Part shown: positions 17,572-26,308 of the stretch, in pieces
Layout: the number at the start of each line of letters is the position of its first letter
Numbering within the stretch: the first letter of the stretch is position 1
DNA from: CAZQHK01 sp964593455
GTDB taxonomy: Bacteria > Muiribacteriota > CAYSPT01
Reading direction: 5' to 3'
Assembly: GCA_964593455.1 (NCBI GenBank)
Contig: CAZQHK010000005.1
Coordinates: 78,121 to 142,120 of the forward strand
Length of the DNA: 64,000 bases
The notes under the pieces: generated by a model
Seen by the model: the letters and a program-made list of their open reading frames with translations, nothing else
Told to the model about the DNA's origin: nothing
The model's database searches: none
Program-made: the position numbers and the translations under genes

Positions 17572-18669
17572 TCATCCGTAACGGTCTAATGGTGTTTTCC
17601 TGAAAGGTCCCGGCTTCCTCAATTTTTCCGGTAGAGAGCAGTTGAATGTAGCATCTATGAAGGTGAGCCAGTTCTTCTTCCAGCGTTTCCCTTTGCCGGG
17701 AATTCCGGTCATCCGGGCGACGTTCGGATAGTGTTCAAGATCAGCGCCGATCACAAATCGGTGCATCGCGTGGTTTACATACCAGTACCCGCCTTCAGGT
17801 AAATGCACCCACTTATTTTGTATGATGGGCTGGTTGAAAATCTTGTCCGGCGGAACTGAATCGGAAAGGTTGTAAAAGTCCCTGTTATCCGGCGGTACGT
17901 GATTGATGCTGGCCAGTTTTTTCCCGTCTTTCGTATAGAGCCAGCTTTCGTACTTGATCCGTACCGCTTCGGCATGACCGGTGGTCCCGGAACAGACGTC
18001 CCGGTAGGTGGGATTTGCCACAATCCCGCCGGTGTACCCGACCTCGGTAAAGAGAACTCCCGGGATCTTCCGGAAACTACTCTCAACTCCCCAAAAACAC
18101 CGCGCGGCGAAGGTGGCGGTTTCCCTTTCAATATCCTGTTCATCGGTAAAAATGAGGGCCGCCGAGTTAATGCAATACCTGAGATTGGTAGGCATAGATC
18201 CATCCTCGAAGACATGTCCCAGGTGCGCGTCGCAACGGTTGCACCGTACCTCGATGCGAAGCATGCCGAGGCTGCGGTCCTGTTTTGTGGTAATACTGTT
18301 TCCGGTAAGAGGAGTATAAAAACTCGGCCAGCCGGTTCCCGAATCGAATTTAGTTTTCGAGCTGAAAAGCGGTTGACCGCAACAGACACAACAGTAGGTC
18401 CCCCTATCTTTCGTGTTCCAGTATTGTCCGGTAAACGGAGGTTCAGTTTCTTCCTGCCTGGTAACCCGGTACTGCATCGGAGTGAGCTCGTTCCGCCATT
18501 CTTCGTCTGATTTCATGATCTTGTCTCTCACCGATTGTGCCTCCGATCCGTGATGTTCGCCCATTCGTTCCGACCCCACCACCGCTGCCCAACCCATCAC
18601 CAGGATAAACAGCATAAAGGCCAGTAATTTTCCTCTCGGCGTGTCGTTGAATCCGCCGGTCCGGTTCAT
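17572..18669 (-). CDS. msrB: Membrane-anchored or exported methionine sulfoxide reductase B with partial MsrA domain
   Basis: The start is ATG at 18669, with GGAAGGGA 7-8 nt upstream; the frame is open to a TTG at 18690. Residues 14-32 form a signal or anchor helix, so the enzyme acts outside the cytoplasm. Residues about 58-175 are a complete MsrB domain: zinc cysteines 94, 97, 143 and 146, and catalytic Cys166 in RYCINSA. It reduces methionine R-sulfoxide. An MsrA domain begins at about 184 with Cys191 in RCFWG (usual GCFWG) and GYTGG, but the family likeness stops near residue 240. The last 125 residues do not look like MsrA, which should need about 100 more residues, so repair of the S-isomer is uncertain. 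The C-terminal part is unrecognised. Confidence 0.85.
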   Translation of the reverse strand: MNRTGGFNDTPRGKLLAFMLFILVMGWAAVVGSERMGEHHGSEAQSVRDKIMKSDEEWRNELTPMQYRVTRQEETEPPFTGQYWNTKDRGTYCCVCCGQPLFSSKTKFDSGTGWPSFYTPLTGNSITTKQDRSLGMLRIEVRCNRCDAHLGHVFEDGSMPTNLRYCINSAALIFTDEQDIERETATFAARCFWGVESSFRKIPGVLFTEVGYTGGIVANPTYRDVCSGTTGHAEAVRIKYESWLYTKDGKKLASINHVPPDNRDFYNLSDSVPPDKIFNQPIIQNKWVHLPEGGYWYVNHAMHRFVIGADLEHYPNVARMTGIPGKGKRWKKNWLTFIDATFNCSLPEKLRKPGPFRKTPLDRYG

Positions 18670-18822
18670 TTCCGATTCCCTTCCACTCAAAATGTAAAAC
18701 GATCATTAACACAACCAAGTTTCCTCAGCCGGATAACCGAGAGCATCAAGGCCTGATTATTGCCATTAACAGATAAAACTTGTTATCCTTGAAATTGGAA
18801 TCATTAGCCCGAGACTTTAAAA

Positions 18823-20247
18823 TTGCTTGAACAATTACCGACAGGAAAGCCGGGTCCCGTGACGGAACAAATCGACAGCAGCCAGAAAACCATTCGTTTC
18901 GACAACCGGGATATCACTGCCGTTGACACTTACCGGAAGCAGAAAAACACCTCGGTCCTGACCATCATGTTCACCGATATCAAGGGTTTCACCCGCCTGA
19001 CCGAGGATAAAGGGGACGAGTATGCCAACCGGGTCCGCCGCCTGCATGACGATACCCTCCGGCGGATCATCGAGGAAGACGGCGCCGGAAAGATAATCAA
19101 ACACATCGGCGATGCCGTCATGGCAGTCTTCAGCGAACCTTCCGCGGCGGTGGAAAAATCCATGGAAATTCAGCATCAATTGCACGCGTTGAACCGCGAT
19201 CATGATGACCTGGAAGATATCCTGGTGCGCATCGGACTTCACATGGGACAGGTCACCACCGAAAACGAGGTCGATTTCGATGTTTTCGGCCGCCACGTCA
19301 ACCGGGCTTCGCGGGTTGAAAACCTGGCTGACGGCGACCAGATCTACATGACGTATCCCGTATTCGACAGCGCCAAGGGGTGGCTGTTGGGCCGGAAGGC
19401 ATCCGGGACACGATGGAAATCTCACGGCCGGTATTTCGTCAAGGGAATCGACAGCGCCATCGAAATTTATGAAGTGTATCATGTTGGCCGCCAACGTCCG
19501 AAACCACCGGCCAAGGCACGGAAAAAACGTAACCTGCCCACCCTTATCGTCGCTCTCCTGCTGATTCTGGCCGGAGCCGGCAGCGTTCTTCTTTTTGCAC
19601 AGATGAAGAAAACTTCGGTGGTGTTCGTCAATTTTCCCAACTGGGACATTACTCTTGACCACTCGGACACCACTATCATGATCGACGGCGAACCGGGGCA
19701 AAGAATGAGAAATTTACTGACCGGTATTTCCCCGGGAAAACACGTCCTTCACTGGGACTACAGTTACATGAAACGGTACTACGCCGAGATCGATGTCGAG
19801 CGCGGAGAAAACGTCATCGAGCCGAAGTTCACCGACAACTGCCTGCCGTCACTATCCCGGCATATCTCCTACTCGAAAGACGAAAATACCGTGGAGACGT
19901 CCTCGACGTTTACGTACAACGTGTACGGCAGCGGTATCGAGAGTCGCTTAAACACCGCAGATCTCGTGATTTCGGTAGCCATCGAAGCCGATCAGGAAGA
20001 TTCGGAAAATCTCATTTTTACCTATGACTGGCACTTCAGCCTTAACGGAGAACACCTCAACAGCGGACCCCTGACGGTGACCAACCGGTTATCAAATGAC
20101 GAAACCGTCCGCCGGGAGACAGTTATCTATTCGGATGATTACCACTACTATTCCATCCGGTACTACATCATCCGGAACTCGACCGAACTGGAAATCGGCT
20201 CCGGCTACATCGGGTACCTGCCGGACTCACCGGCTGCGGCCGAGTAA
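18823..20247 (+). CDS. Membrane class III adenylate/guanylate cyclase
   Basis: A 474-residue protein if it starts at TTG 18823; GTG 18859, preceded by CAGGAAAG, is an alternative start 12 residues downstream. Residues about 43-220 are a class III nucleotide cyclase domain with both metal aspartates (Asp52 in FTDIKGFT, Asp97 in GDAVMAVF) and the transition-state residues Asn160 and Arg164 in VNRASRVEN, so it should be catalytically competent. One transmembrane helix (about 240-260) separates the cytoplasmic cyclase from a 210-residue C-terminal beta-rich domain with a PEGA-like start, predicted outside the cytoplasm. The order cyclase-TM-sensor is the reverse of the common receptor layout. Product (cAMP or cGMP) cannot be decided with certainty. 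Confidence 0.88.
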   Translation: MLEQLPTGKPGPVTEQIDSSQKTIRFDNRDITAVDTYRKQKNTSVLTIMFTDIKGFTRLTEDKGDEYANRVRRLHDDTLRRIIEEDGAGKIIKHIGDAVMAVFSEPSAAVEKSMEIQHQLHALNRDHDDLEDILVRIGLHMGQVTTENEVDFDVFGRHVNRASRVENLADGDQIYMTYPVFDSAKGWLLGRKASGTRWKSHGRYFVKGIDSAIEIYEVYHVGRQRPKPPAKARKKRNLPTLIVALLLILAGAGSVLLFAQMKKTSVVFVNFPNWDITLDHSDTTIMIDGEPGQRMRNLLTGISPGKHVLHWDYSYMKRYYAEIDVERGENVIEPKFTDNCLPSLSRHISYSKDENTVETSSTFTYNVYGSGIESRLNTADLVISVAIEADQEDSENLIFTYDWHFSLNGEHLNSGPLTVTNRLSNDETVRRETVIYSDDYHYYSIRYYIIRNSTELEIGSGYIGYLPDSPAAAE

Positions 20248-20274
20248 AATCTCGATTTCTATCTCAACACCTCA

Positions 20275-20341
20275 CTTTCTATACTCCTTGCTTGAAATGA
20301 GATTAATGAGATTGAGATTAGTAAGCAAGGAGTGTAGAAAG
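20275..20341. repeat. Imperfect inverted repeat with 19-bp arms, member of a dispersed intergenic repeat
   Basis: Arms 20275-20293 and 20323-20341 match at 18 of 19 positions (core ACTCCTTGCTT). Related single 19-mers occur at 40693-40711, 40820-40838 and, reverse, 48441-48459, all outside genes. Between the arms lies GAGATT-rich sequence also seen near 48415-48440. Confidence 0.65.
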
Positions 20342-20597
20342 AGGACCCTATGACGCCTGTCTCATCCTGCATTAACTCTCACATTCATTCAGTAGCAAAG
20401 CCTATCCGTCCCGCCCTGGGGTCAACCTTCGCTTCGCTGTTGCTTCGCAAGGCGCTTGCTCGACAAAGACTAGCCGGTAATCTCAATCTAATACTCACTT
20501 GCCTCTCCAACCTTACTTTCTACACTGATATTCCAGAGGGCGGGAAAAAAGGCACAATCAAGAAGAGGGCCTTGTAGTGGGCAGAAAGGTGCTGCAT
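20342..20597. other. Intergenic region with degenerate repeat copies
   Basis: No convincing gene. A 75-residue open frame (20350-20577) has atypical composition and no ribosome site. The stretch from about 20480 to 20535 again shows AATCTCAATCT followed by ACTTTCTACACT, resembling a decayed copy of the neighbouring repeat. Confidence 0.45.
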
Positions 20598-20598
20598 T

Positions 20599-20634
20599 TA
20601 AAAAGACCCCGGCCGAAACCGGGGTCTTCTTTTA
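20599..20634 (-). terminator. Terminator of the cold shock gene
   Basis: A 10-bp perfect stem (20603-20612 with 20619-20628, AAGACCCCGG) and 6-nt loop, flanked by A-run and T-run on either side. On the minus strand it lies 21 nt after the stop of the cold shock gene and ends in T-rich sequence. It could work in both directions. Confidence 0.88.
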
Positions 20635-20654
20635 ATTCAGTTCAATTGAGTCGC

Positions 20655-20858
20655 TTACAGCGGATTAACGTTCTTTGCCGCAGGTCCTTTTTTGCCTTCT
20701 CCGACCTCGTACTCTACTGACTGACCTTCCTGAAGGCTTTTGAAGCCCTCCATCTCGATGCTGGTGTGATGCACGAAAACATCTTCGCCACCGTCATCGG
20801 GAGTGATGAACCCAAAACCCTTCTGATCACTGAACCACTTCACAGTACCCTTAGTCAT
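20655..20858 (-). CDS. Cold shock protein, CspA family
   Basis: A 67-residue single cold-shock domain. The start is the ATG at 20858, with GGAGGAAG just upstream on the coding strand; the frame is open further upstream but without family likeness. RNP1 is KGFGFITPD and RNP2 is DVFVHHTSI, the two nucleic-acid-binding motifs of the OB fold. The protein binds single-stranded RNA or DNA and acts as an RNA chaperone in the cytoplasm. Length is normal for the family. It is a single-gene unit with its own terminator. Confidence 0.95.
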   Translation of the reverse strand: MTKGTVKWFSDQKGFGFITPDDGGEDVFVHHTSIEMEGFKSLQEGQSVEYEVGEGKKGPAAKNVNPL

Positions 20859-21147
20859 TGTTACTTCCTCCATTCCGGGATGTACTTCTGGAAGGACACC
20901 CACACTATATTTGTCCGTCCTTTTTCCCAAATGGAGGTACACCCAAAAGGGTTAAGGCTACAGACTTAAGTAACGTCGAGCGCGATTGTAACCTATTTCA
21001 GTCAGAAATGCAACAAAAATCATCACCGGCCGGTAACGATTCTTTTGGCCGACACGTATTAATCCTGCTGCGGAATTTTAACGAAAGCCCCTAAATGCCC
21101 GCACCATATTGACTTTTCACGGCCGGTAAGATATTACTTGGTATGTT

Positions 21148-22422
21148 ATGTGGATACCTATTACGATAGCCCTGATCGCGGGATTCGCCATCGGCGTATC
21201 TGTTGCTTTCTATCTTAAACGCATGCAAACCAGGACCGCCCGGGAACTGGCGGATGAACTATTTAAAGAAAGCGAAGAACTGCGCAAGATCCAGCTAGAC
21301 GCCATGATGGACAATGTCAAGGCGTCTTTCGGCAGCCTCTCCCGCGACGCCCTGGCAAAATCAAACGATGAGTTTTTGAAGCTGGCCAAGGTCAGGCTGG
21401 GCTCCGAACGGGAGGTCAGCGCCAAGGAACTCGAATCGAAGAAAACGCTGATCGATCAGCAACTGGAACGTATGGGCAAGGAACTCACCAAGGTTTCCAC
21501 CCTGGTAAACGATCTGGAGAAAGACCGGGAGCAGAAATTTGGTGAACTGACCTCGACGCTAAAAAACGCCTCCCGGCAAACAGCGGAACTGATGCAGACC
21601 ACCAACACGCTTAAAAAAGCTCTGGCCAGCAGCCAAACCCGCGGCCAATGGGGAGAACGCATGGCCGAAGACGTCCTTAAGATGGCCGGATTAATCGAAA
21701 AAGTTAATTACCTGAAGCAGAAAACCATCGAAGGAAGCGGTTCTCGACCGGACTTCACGTTTCTGCTGCCCCGCGACCTCAAGCTCAACATGGACGTTAA
21801 ATTTCCCCTGGACAATTACATCAAGTATCTGGAAGCGACTTCCGACCTGGAGAAGAACAAATACAAAAGCGATTTTCTCAAGGACGTGAAAGCGCGGATA
21901 AAAGAAGTTACCACCCGCGACTACATCAACCCCGAGCAAAACACGGTGGACTATGTGCTGCTCTTTATTCCCAACGAACAGATCTACGCCTTCATCCACG
22001 AGCAGGACAGCTCGATCCTCGACCAGGGACTCAAAAACAAAGTCATCTTCTGCTCTCCCATTACCCTTTTCGCGGTGCTGGCAGTGATCAGGCAGGCGGT
22101 GCAAAACTTTGCCCTGGAACAGACCTCCAACAAGATTTTTTCGCACCTCGGACAGTTCAGGAAACAATGGACTGAATACTGCGACAAGTTCCAGGCGCTC
22201 GGCAAACGAATCGACAGTCTACACAATCTCTATACCACGCTCGACACGACCAGACGGAGACAATTAGAAAAACCCTTAACCAAGATTGAATCGTTAATTT
22301 CCCAGCAGGAACTACCCGCGGCCGTGGAAAACAACCTGCTGCCGTCCCCGGTTGAGAAAAACGGGGAAACGCTTCCCGAAACCGGGGAAGAAAACTACGA
22401 GGAGGAAAACCATGTTGAATAA
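21148..22422 (+). CDS. rmuC: RmuC-family DNA recombination protein
   Basis: A 424-residue protein with an N-terminal transmembrane helix (about residues 3-23), a long coiled coil (about 30-150), and the RmuC nuclease-like core beginning at GQWGERMAEDVLKMAGL and containing SRPDFTFLLP, DVKFPLDNY and DYVLLFIPNE. RmuC limits inversions and is linked to DNA repair at repeats in Escherichia coli; its core resembles a PD-(D/E)xK nuclease fold. The order and length fit the family well. The following peptidase gene overlaps its last 11 nt. Confidence 0.93.
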   Translation: MWIPITIALIAGFAIGVSVAFYLKRMQTRTARELADELFKESEELRKIQLDAMMDNVKASFGSLSRDALAKSNDEFLKLAKVRLGSEREVSAKELESKKTLIDQQLERMGKELTKVSTLVNDLEKDREQKFGELTSTLKNASRQTAELMQTTNTLKKALASSQTRGQWGERMAEDVLKMAGLIEKVNYLKQKTIEGSGSRPDFTFLLPRDLKLNMDVKFPLDNYIKYLEATSDLEKNKYKSDFLKDVKARIKEVTTRDYINPEQNTVDYVLLFIPNEQIYAFIHEQDSSILDQGLKNKVIFCSPITLFAVLAVIRQAVQNFALEQTSNKIFSHLGQFRKQWTEYCDKFQALGKRIDSLHNLYTTLDTTRRRQLEKPLTKIESLISQQELPAAVENNLLPSPVEKNGETLPETGEENYEEENHVE

Positions 22423-24268
22423 TCCGCAACTTGACAGCGACGCGCCCTGGAAAGACCGGTTCAGGATACCGAGAACGAGCTGTATCATGATAGCCGAAAA
22501 CAACCCCGACCGGGGTCTGGCGATAAGCAACCGTTCCGGTACATACCAACTCTACGCCTGGGACGTACCCACGGGTGAATTCACCCAACTCACCGACCGG
22601 CCCCACGGACAATTTTATGGCTATCTTTCCCCGGACGGGAAGTACGTCTATTATCATCACGACGAAATGGGTAACGAGTTGGGACATCTCAAACGGCTGC
22701 CGTACGGCGGCGGTGATGCGGTGGACATAACCCCCGAATTGCCTCCCTATTCCCTGGCCGGCCTCCACATCAGCACCAACGGCCAGGCCATCGGTTTTAC
22801 CCGGGCTGATCGGGAAGGATTTTTTCTCTATACGGCCAGGCTCGATTCCGATCACGGGATGGGGACGTTCCAACTCATTAGCCACCAGACCAACCTGCTG
22901 GCCGGTCCGGTATTCTCAGCCGACGGCTCGCTGGCCCTGACCATCGCCTCGGAGCGTCCGAAAAACCTCAAGTATCACCTGCTGGTCTTCGATGTCTCCT
23001 CAGGCGCCTTGGTGGCTCGGCTTTCGGACGAACCAGACGGCGCTCTCAGGCCGGGGATGTTCTCTCCGATACCGGGTGATTTCCGCCTGATCGCTTCTAC
23101 CAACCTTTCCGGGTACCCGCGGCCGTTTATCTGGGATCCCATTAAGGAAGAGCGCCGGGAACTTGAGTTGCAGGACCTGGAAGGAACCGTATCGGTCAAC
23201 GACTGGTCCCGGGACGGCCGGTATCTCCTGCTCAACCACGTCAGCCGGGCGGTAAAACGCCTGTATCTTTACGACCTCGACAAAGACCGGCTCATTAACC
23301 TGGAGCACCCGGCGGGTAACCCGTTCGGGACCTACTTCGGTCCAGGCAAGGAAATATTCGTCCACTGGCAAGACTCGACACACCCCACCCGCCTGATCGC
23401 CCTGGATATGGAAACAGGTACGGTGAATCGTACCGTCCTGGAAACCAGCGCCGTACCGCCGTGCCGACCCTGGAAATCTATTATCTTTACTTCCAGCGAC
23501 GGGCAGGAGATCCAGGCCTGGCTGGCCATACCGGACGGACCGGGTCCCTACCCCACCATATTGAACACTCACGGAGGTCCCGAAAGCGCTAAATTAGAGA
23601 CTTTCTCGCCGGAAAGCCAGGCCTGGCTGGACCACGGCTTCGCCTACCTGACCATCAACTACCGGGGTTCCACCACCTTCGGACGAAAATTCAAAGAGAA
23701 GATCTGGGGCGACCTCGGACATTGGGAAGTGGAAGACATGGCCGCCGCCTACGGAATGCTGGTTGACCGGGGGATTTCCAGACCTGACGCAGTTTTCTTG
23801 ACCGGCTGGTCATACGGCGGTTACCTGACCCTGCAGGCAATGGGAGTGAGACCGGACCTCTGGGCCGGCGGCATGGCCGGAATCGCCATTTCCGATTGGC
23901 GGATCAACCACGAGGACAGCAACGAAGCTCTCAGGAATTTTGACGAGGGACTGTTCGGCGGCACCCCGGAAGAAATCCCGGAAAAATTTGCCAAGAGCTC
24001 ACCGGTCACCTACGTCGACCGGATGAAAGCGCCGGTGCTGGTAGTTCAGGGCCGCAACGACACCCGCTGTCCCGGCCGGCAAATAGAAGAATACCAGGAG
24101 AAGATGGAAGCCCTGGGCAACCCTATCGAGGTGATCTGGTTCGACACCGGTCACGCCGGACCTTTCGCCAACCTGGAACAGAACATCAAACACCACGAGA
24201 ACTTAATTAACTTCGCCTACCGGGTACTGAACGGAGAGTTTTCAGCTAAAAGTATCGATGCCGCCTGA
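22412..24268 (+). CDS. S9 family peptidase (prolyl oligopeptidase / acylaminoacyl peptidase type)
   Basis: The start is ATG 22412, preceded by GAGGAGG and overlapping the rmuC end by 11 nt; the longer open frame lies inside rmuC. The 618-residue protein has an N-terminal beta-propeller (about 20-360, with FSADGSLALT and LSPDGKYVYY type strands) and a C-terminal alpha/beta hydrolase. The catalytic triad is readable: Ser467 in GWSYGG, Asp550 in GRNDTR and His581 in TGHAG. No signal peptide is present, so it is probably cytoplasmic and cleaves short peptides that pass the propeller. Length fits the acylaminoacyl-peptidase branch. The gene ends next to a palindrome shared with the convergent dtd gene. 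Confidence 0.92.
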   Translation: MLNNPQLDSDAPWKDRFRIPRTSCIMIAENNPDRGLAISNRSGTYQLYAWDVPTGEFTQLTDRPHGQFYGYLSPDGKYVYYHHDEMGNELGHLKRLPYGGGDAVDITPELPPYSLAGLHISTNGQAIGFTRADREGFFLYTARLDSDHGMGTFQLISHQTNLLAGPVFSADGSLALTIASERPKNLKYHLLVFDVSSGALVARLSDEPDGALRPGMFSPIPGDFRLIASTNLSGYPRPFIWDPIKEERRELELQDLEGTVSVNDWSRDGRYLLLNHVSRAVKRLYLYDLDKDRLINLEHPAGNPFGTYFGPGKEIFVHWQDSTHPTRLIALDMETGTVNRTVLETSAVPPCRPWKSIIFTSSDGQEIQAWLAIPDGPGPYPTILNTHGGPESAKLETFSPESQAWLDHGFAYLTINYRGSTTFGRKFKEKIWGDLGHWEVEDMAAAYGMLVDRGISRPDAVFLTGWSYGGYLTLQAMGVRPDLWAGGMAGIAISDWRINHEDSNEALRNFDEGLFGGTPEEIPEKFAKSSPVTYVDRMKAPVLVVQGRNDTRCPGRQIEEYQEKMEALGNPIEVIWFDTGHAGPFANLEQNIKHHENLINFAYRVLNGEFSAKSIDAA

Positions 24269-24274
24269 AAAGGT

Positions 24275-24302
24275 TAGCCCGGAAACTGCAGTTTCCGGGC
24301 TA
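24275..24302. terminator. Perfect 28-bp palindrome between convergent genes, likely bidirectional terminator
   Basis: The sequence is its own reverse complement and centred on CTGCAG; it includes the stop codon of dtd on the minus strand. A near copy with one mismatch pair lies at 51201-51224, again between convergent genes. There is no T run, so termination is inferred from position and hairpin strength. Confidence 0.6.
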
Positions 24303-24749
24303 GAACTGTTTGCGGCTATCCAGGAGGATAGTGACCGGACCGTCATTGAGGATGTGGACATCCATCATAGCCCTGAATACTCCTTCGGCTACCGTCACGC
24401 CCCGTTCGCGCGCTTTCGCGCAGAAGACGCCGTATAACCGGTTAGCCTCTTCGGGGCCGGCGGCGGCAGTGTAACTCGGCCGGCGCCCGCGGCGGCAGTC
24501 GCCTAAAAGCGTGAACTGGCTCACCACCAGCAGTTCGCCCGACACATCCAGGAGCGACCGGTTCATCCGGTCTTCCTCGTCGGCAAACACCCGCAGGTTT
24601 AAGACCTTTTCCAGCATCCAATCCAGATCACGCCCGGTGTCGCCCTTCTCTACTCCCAAAAGCACGTTGAGCCCCGGACCGATCTCTCCCACGATCTTCC
24701 CGTCAACCTCTACTTTCGATGATTTCACCCGCTGCACGATTGCTCTCAA
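24300..24749 (-). CDS. dtd: D-aminoacyl-tRNA deacylase
   Basis: A 149-residue protein of normal length for Dtd. The start codon is TTG at 24749, supported by AGGAG 9 nt upstream and by the conserved MRAIVQRV N-terminus. Catalytic signatures are SQFTLLGDC (usual SQFTL) and the Gly-cisPro-type motif NDGPVT near the C-terminus. It removes D-amino acids (and glycine mischarged on tRNA-Ala) from tRNA in the cytoplasm and so protects translation fidelity. It stands alone on the minus strand, converging with the S9 peptidase gene. Confidence 0.96.
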   Translation of the reverse strand: MRAIVQRVKSSKVEVDGKIVGEIGPGLNVLLGVEKGDTGRDLDWMLEKVLNLRVFADEEDRMNRSLLDVSGELLVVSQFTLLGDCRRGRRPSYTAAAGPEEANRLYGVFCAKARERGVTVAEGVFRAMMDVHILNDGPVTILLDSRKQF

Positions 24750-24924
24750 AATCCGTTGCTCCTTGATATTCCGAATTTACAGAATTCATTATATCAGGCT
24801 TGCCACTGTGAATACGAAGCCTTTCCAATTTACCTATGTCATTCAACAATCGTTAAACTTCCCGAAAGAGAAAGAGCGATAGTCTATTGTTTTGGACACT
24901 ACGGCCTGATAAAATCTTTTAAGG

Positions 24925-25425
24925 ATGACTTCTCTCACAGATATACTCCTTATTTTCACCGGAAGCCTGTTCATGCTGGCCGGCCTGACGGGCTGTTTAT
25001 TGCCCATCCTGCCCGGACCGCCGCTGAGCTTTATCGGTATCCTCTTTTTGCACTTCAGCTCCTACGGCGAATTTTCATTGAGGTTCCTGGCTGGATTCGG
25101 GGCCGCCGCCGCGCTCGTCACCGTCCTTGACAGCCTCTTGCCGCTCTGGGGTACCAAACGGTTCGGCGGATCCAGGCGCGGGATTGTGGGAGCTACTATC
25201 GGACTCCTGGCGGGCCTTTTCTTTCTGCCTCCTTTCGGGATGATCGTGTTCCCGTTTGTGGGCGCCCTGCTCGGAGAACTATCCACCGGGAAAGAGGTTT
25301 TCCTGGCCGTCAGATCCTCTATGGGCTCCTTCGCCGGATTCCTGGTAGGGACCTTGTTAAAACTCTCCGTGGCCGGCCTTTTACTCTACTTCTTCATCAC
25401 GGAGTTGATCCTGAAAATTAAGTAA
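24925..25425 (+). CDS. DUF456 family integral membrane protein
   Basis: A 166-residue very hydrophobic protein with four to five transmembrane helices. The sequence LLPILPGPPLSFIGI and the later G-rich helix pair (GATIGLLAGLFFLPPFGMIV, then GALLGEL) match the DUF456 family, whose function is unknown. The ATG at 24925 has only AAGG directly before it, so translation may be weak or the start may be slightly different. It is divergent from dtd and separate from the next gene by about 100 bp. Confidence 0.82.
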   Translation: MTSLTDILLIFTGSLFMLAGLTGCLLPILPGPPLSFIGILFLHFSSYGEFSLRFLAGFGAAAALVTVLDSLLPLWGTKRFGGSRRGIVGATIGLLAGLFFLPPFGMIVFPFVGALLGELSTGKEVFLAVRSSMGSFAGFLVGTLLKLSVAGLLLYFFITELILKIK

Positions 25426-25525
25426 CATTTGTATTCATCAGTGTCAACATCGTAAAATAGTTGTCAGGATAATATAAGCCCAAATAATTCACGAATATTC
25501 GCAGCGAATAGAAGGAGGAAATATC

Positions 25526-26302
25526 ATGAAACAGCAATTTCGAGCCTGCTCCCTACTTTTCACCATGCTGGCTGTACTCACCCTGGCCGGAACAGGTTCG
25601 TTCGGACAAACCGATCCTGTCATCGATGCCCGGATCGGTCTCAACGCCCTGGTGGCGCTTACCGACAGCCATTTCGAACGGCTGATCGATGTAATGGAAG
25701 TGCTGGCGGCCACCAGTGAACTGCAAAGCGGTGACTGGGAGACTATCCGCCCCATACTGGCCGCGTTGAAACACGTTCATATTCCCGGCGTCTACTGTTG
25801 GGTTAAGCCGGACGGAAGCTACTACACTGTCGCCAAGGGAAAGCAGATCAAGAACCTGGCCGACCGCGGTTATTTTCCTACCGTCATGAAGGGACAACCG
25901 GTGGTGGGAGATCTGCTATTCAGCACGTCTACCGGTAAGAAAGTGTCTGTCAATACGGTGCCGATAGAGCAGGATGGCGAGATCGTCAGCGCCCTGATCG
26001 TATCGGTGTTTCTGGAGACGTTCAGCAAATATCTGATCGACCAACTCAAGATACCTGATGATGTCTATTTCTTTGCCATCGACGACGGCGGCCGTATCGC
26101 ACTTCACAGCGACGTCGAGCTCATCCTGAAATCACGCGATTTTTTCCAGGTCAGCAACGTCGTTCAACAGGCCATGAAAAATATGCTGCAGGAAAAAGAA
26201 GGGACAGCCACCGTCGAGTACCACGGCGTATCCAGAAGCGTTGTTTTCACGACTTCTCCCCTGACCGGCTGGCACTTCGCTATCGGTGTAAAAAACAGAT
26301 GA
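25526..26302 (+). CDS. Secreted stand-alone Cache-domain protein
   Basis: ATG 25526 is preceded by AGGAGG. The 258-residue product has a signal peptide (1-27) and then a single double-Cache-like sensor fold. The likeness rests on the helix followed by VYCWVKPDGSYYT, the DRGYFPTVMKGQPVVGD segment and a second lobe with VYFFAIDDGGRIALHSD. There is no transmembrane helix after the domain and no signalling output. Cache domains usually sit in receptors and bind small ligands. A free periplasmic one would have to act as a binding protein or through a partner that is not obvious here. Confidence 0.8.
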   Translation: MKQQFRACSLLFTMLAVLTLAGTGSFGQTDPVIDARIGLNALVALTDSHFERLIDVMEVLAATSELQSGDWETIRPILAALKHVHIPGVYCWVKPDGSYYTVAKGKQIKNLADRGYFPTVMKGQPVVGDLLFSTSTGKKVSVNTVPIEQDGEIVSALIVSVFLETFSKYLIDQLKIPDDVYFFAIDDGGRIALHSDVELILKSRDFFQVSNVVQQAMKNMLQEKEGTATVEYHGVSRSVVFTTSPLTGWHFAIGVKNR

Positions 26303-26308
26303 CCAGGG

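Noticed and set aside
20350..20577. 75-residue plus-strand frame
   Set aside because: No ribosome site, sequence made up largely of degenerate repeat copies, no family likeness.
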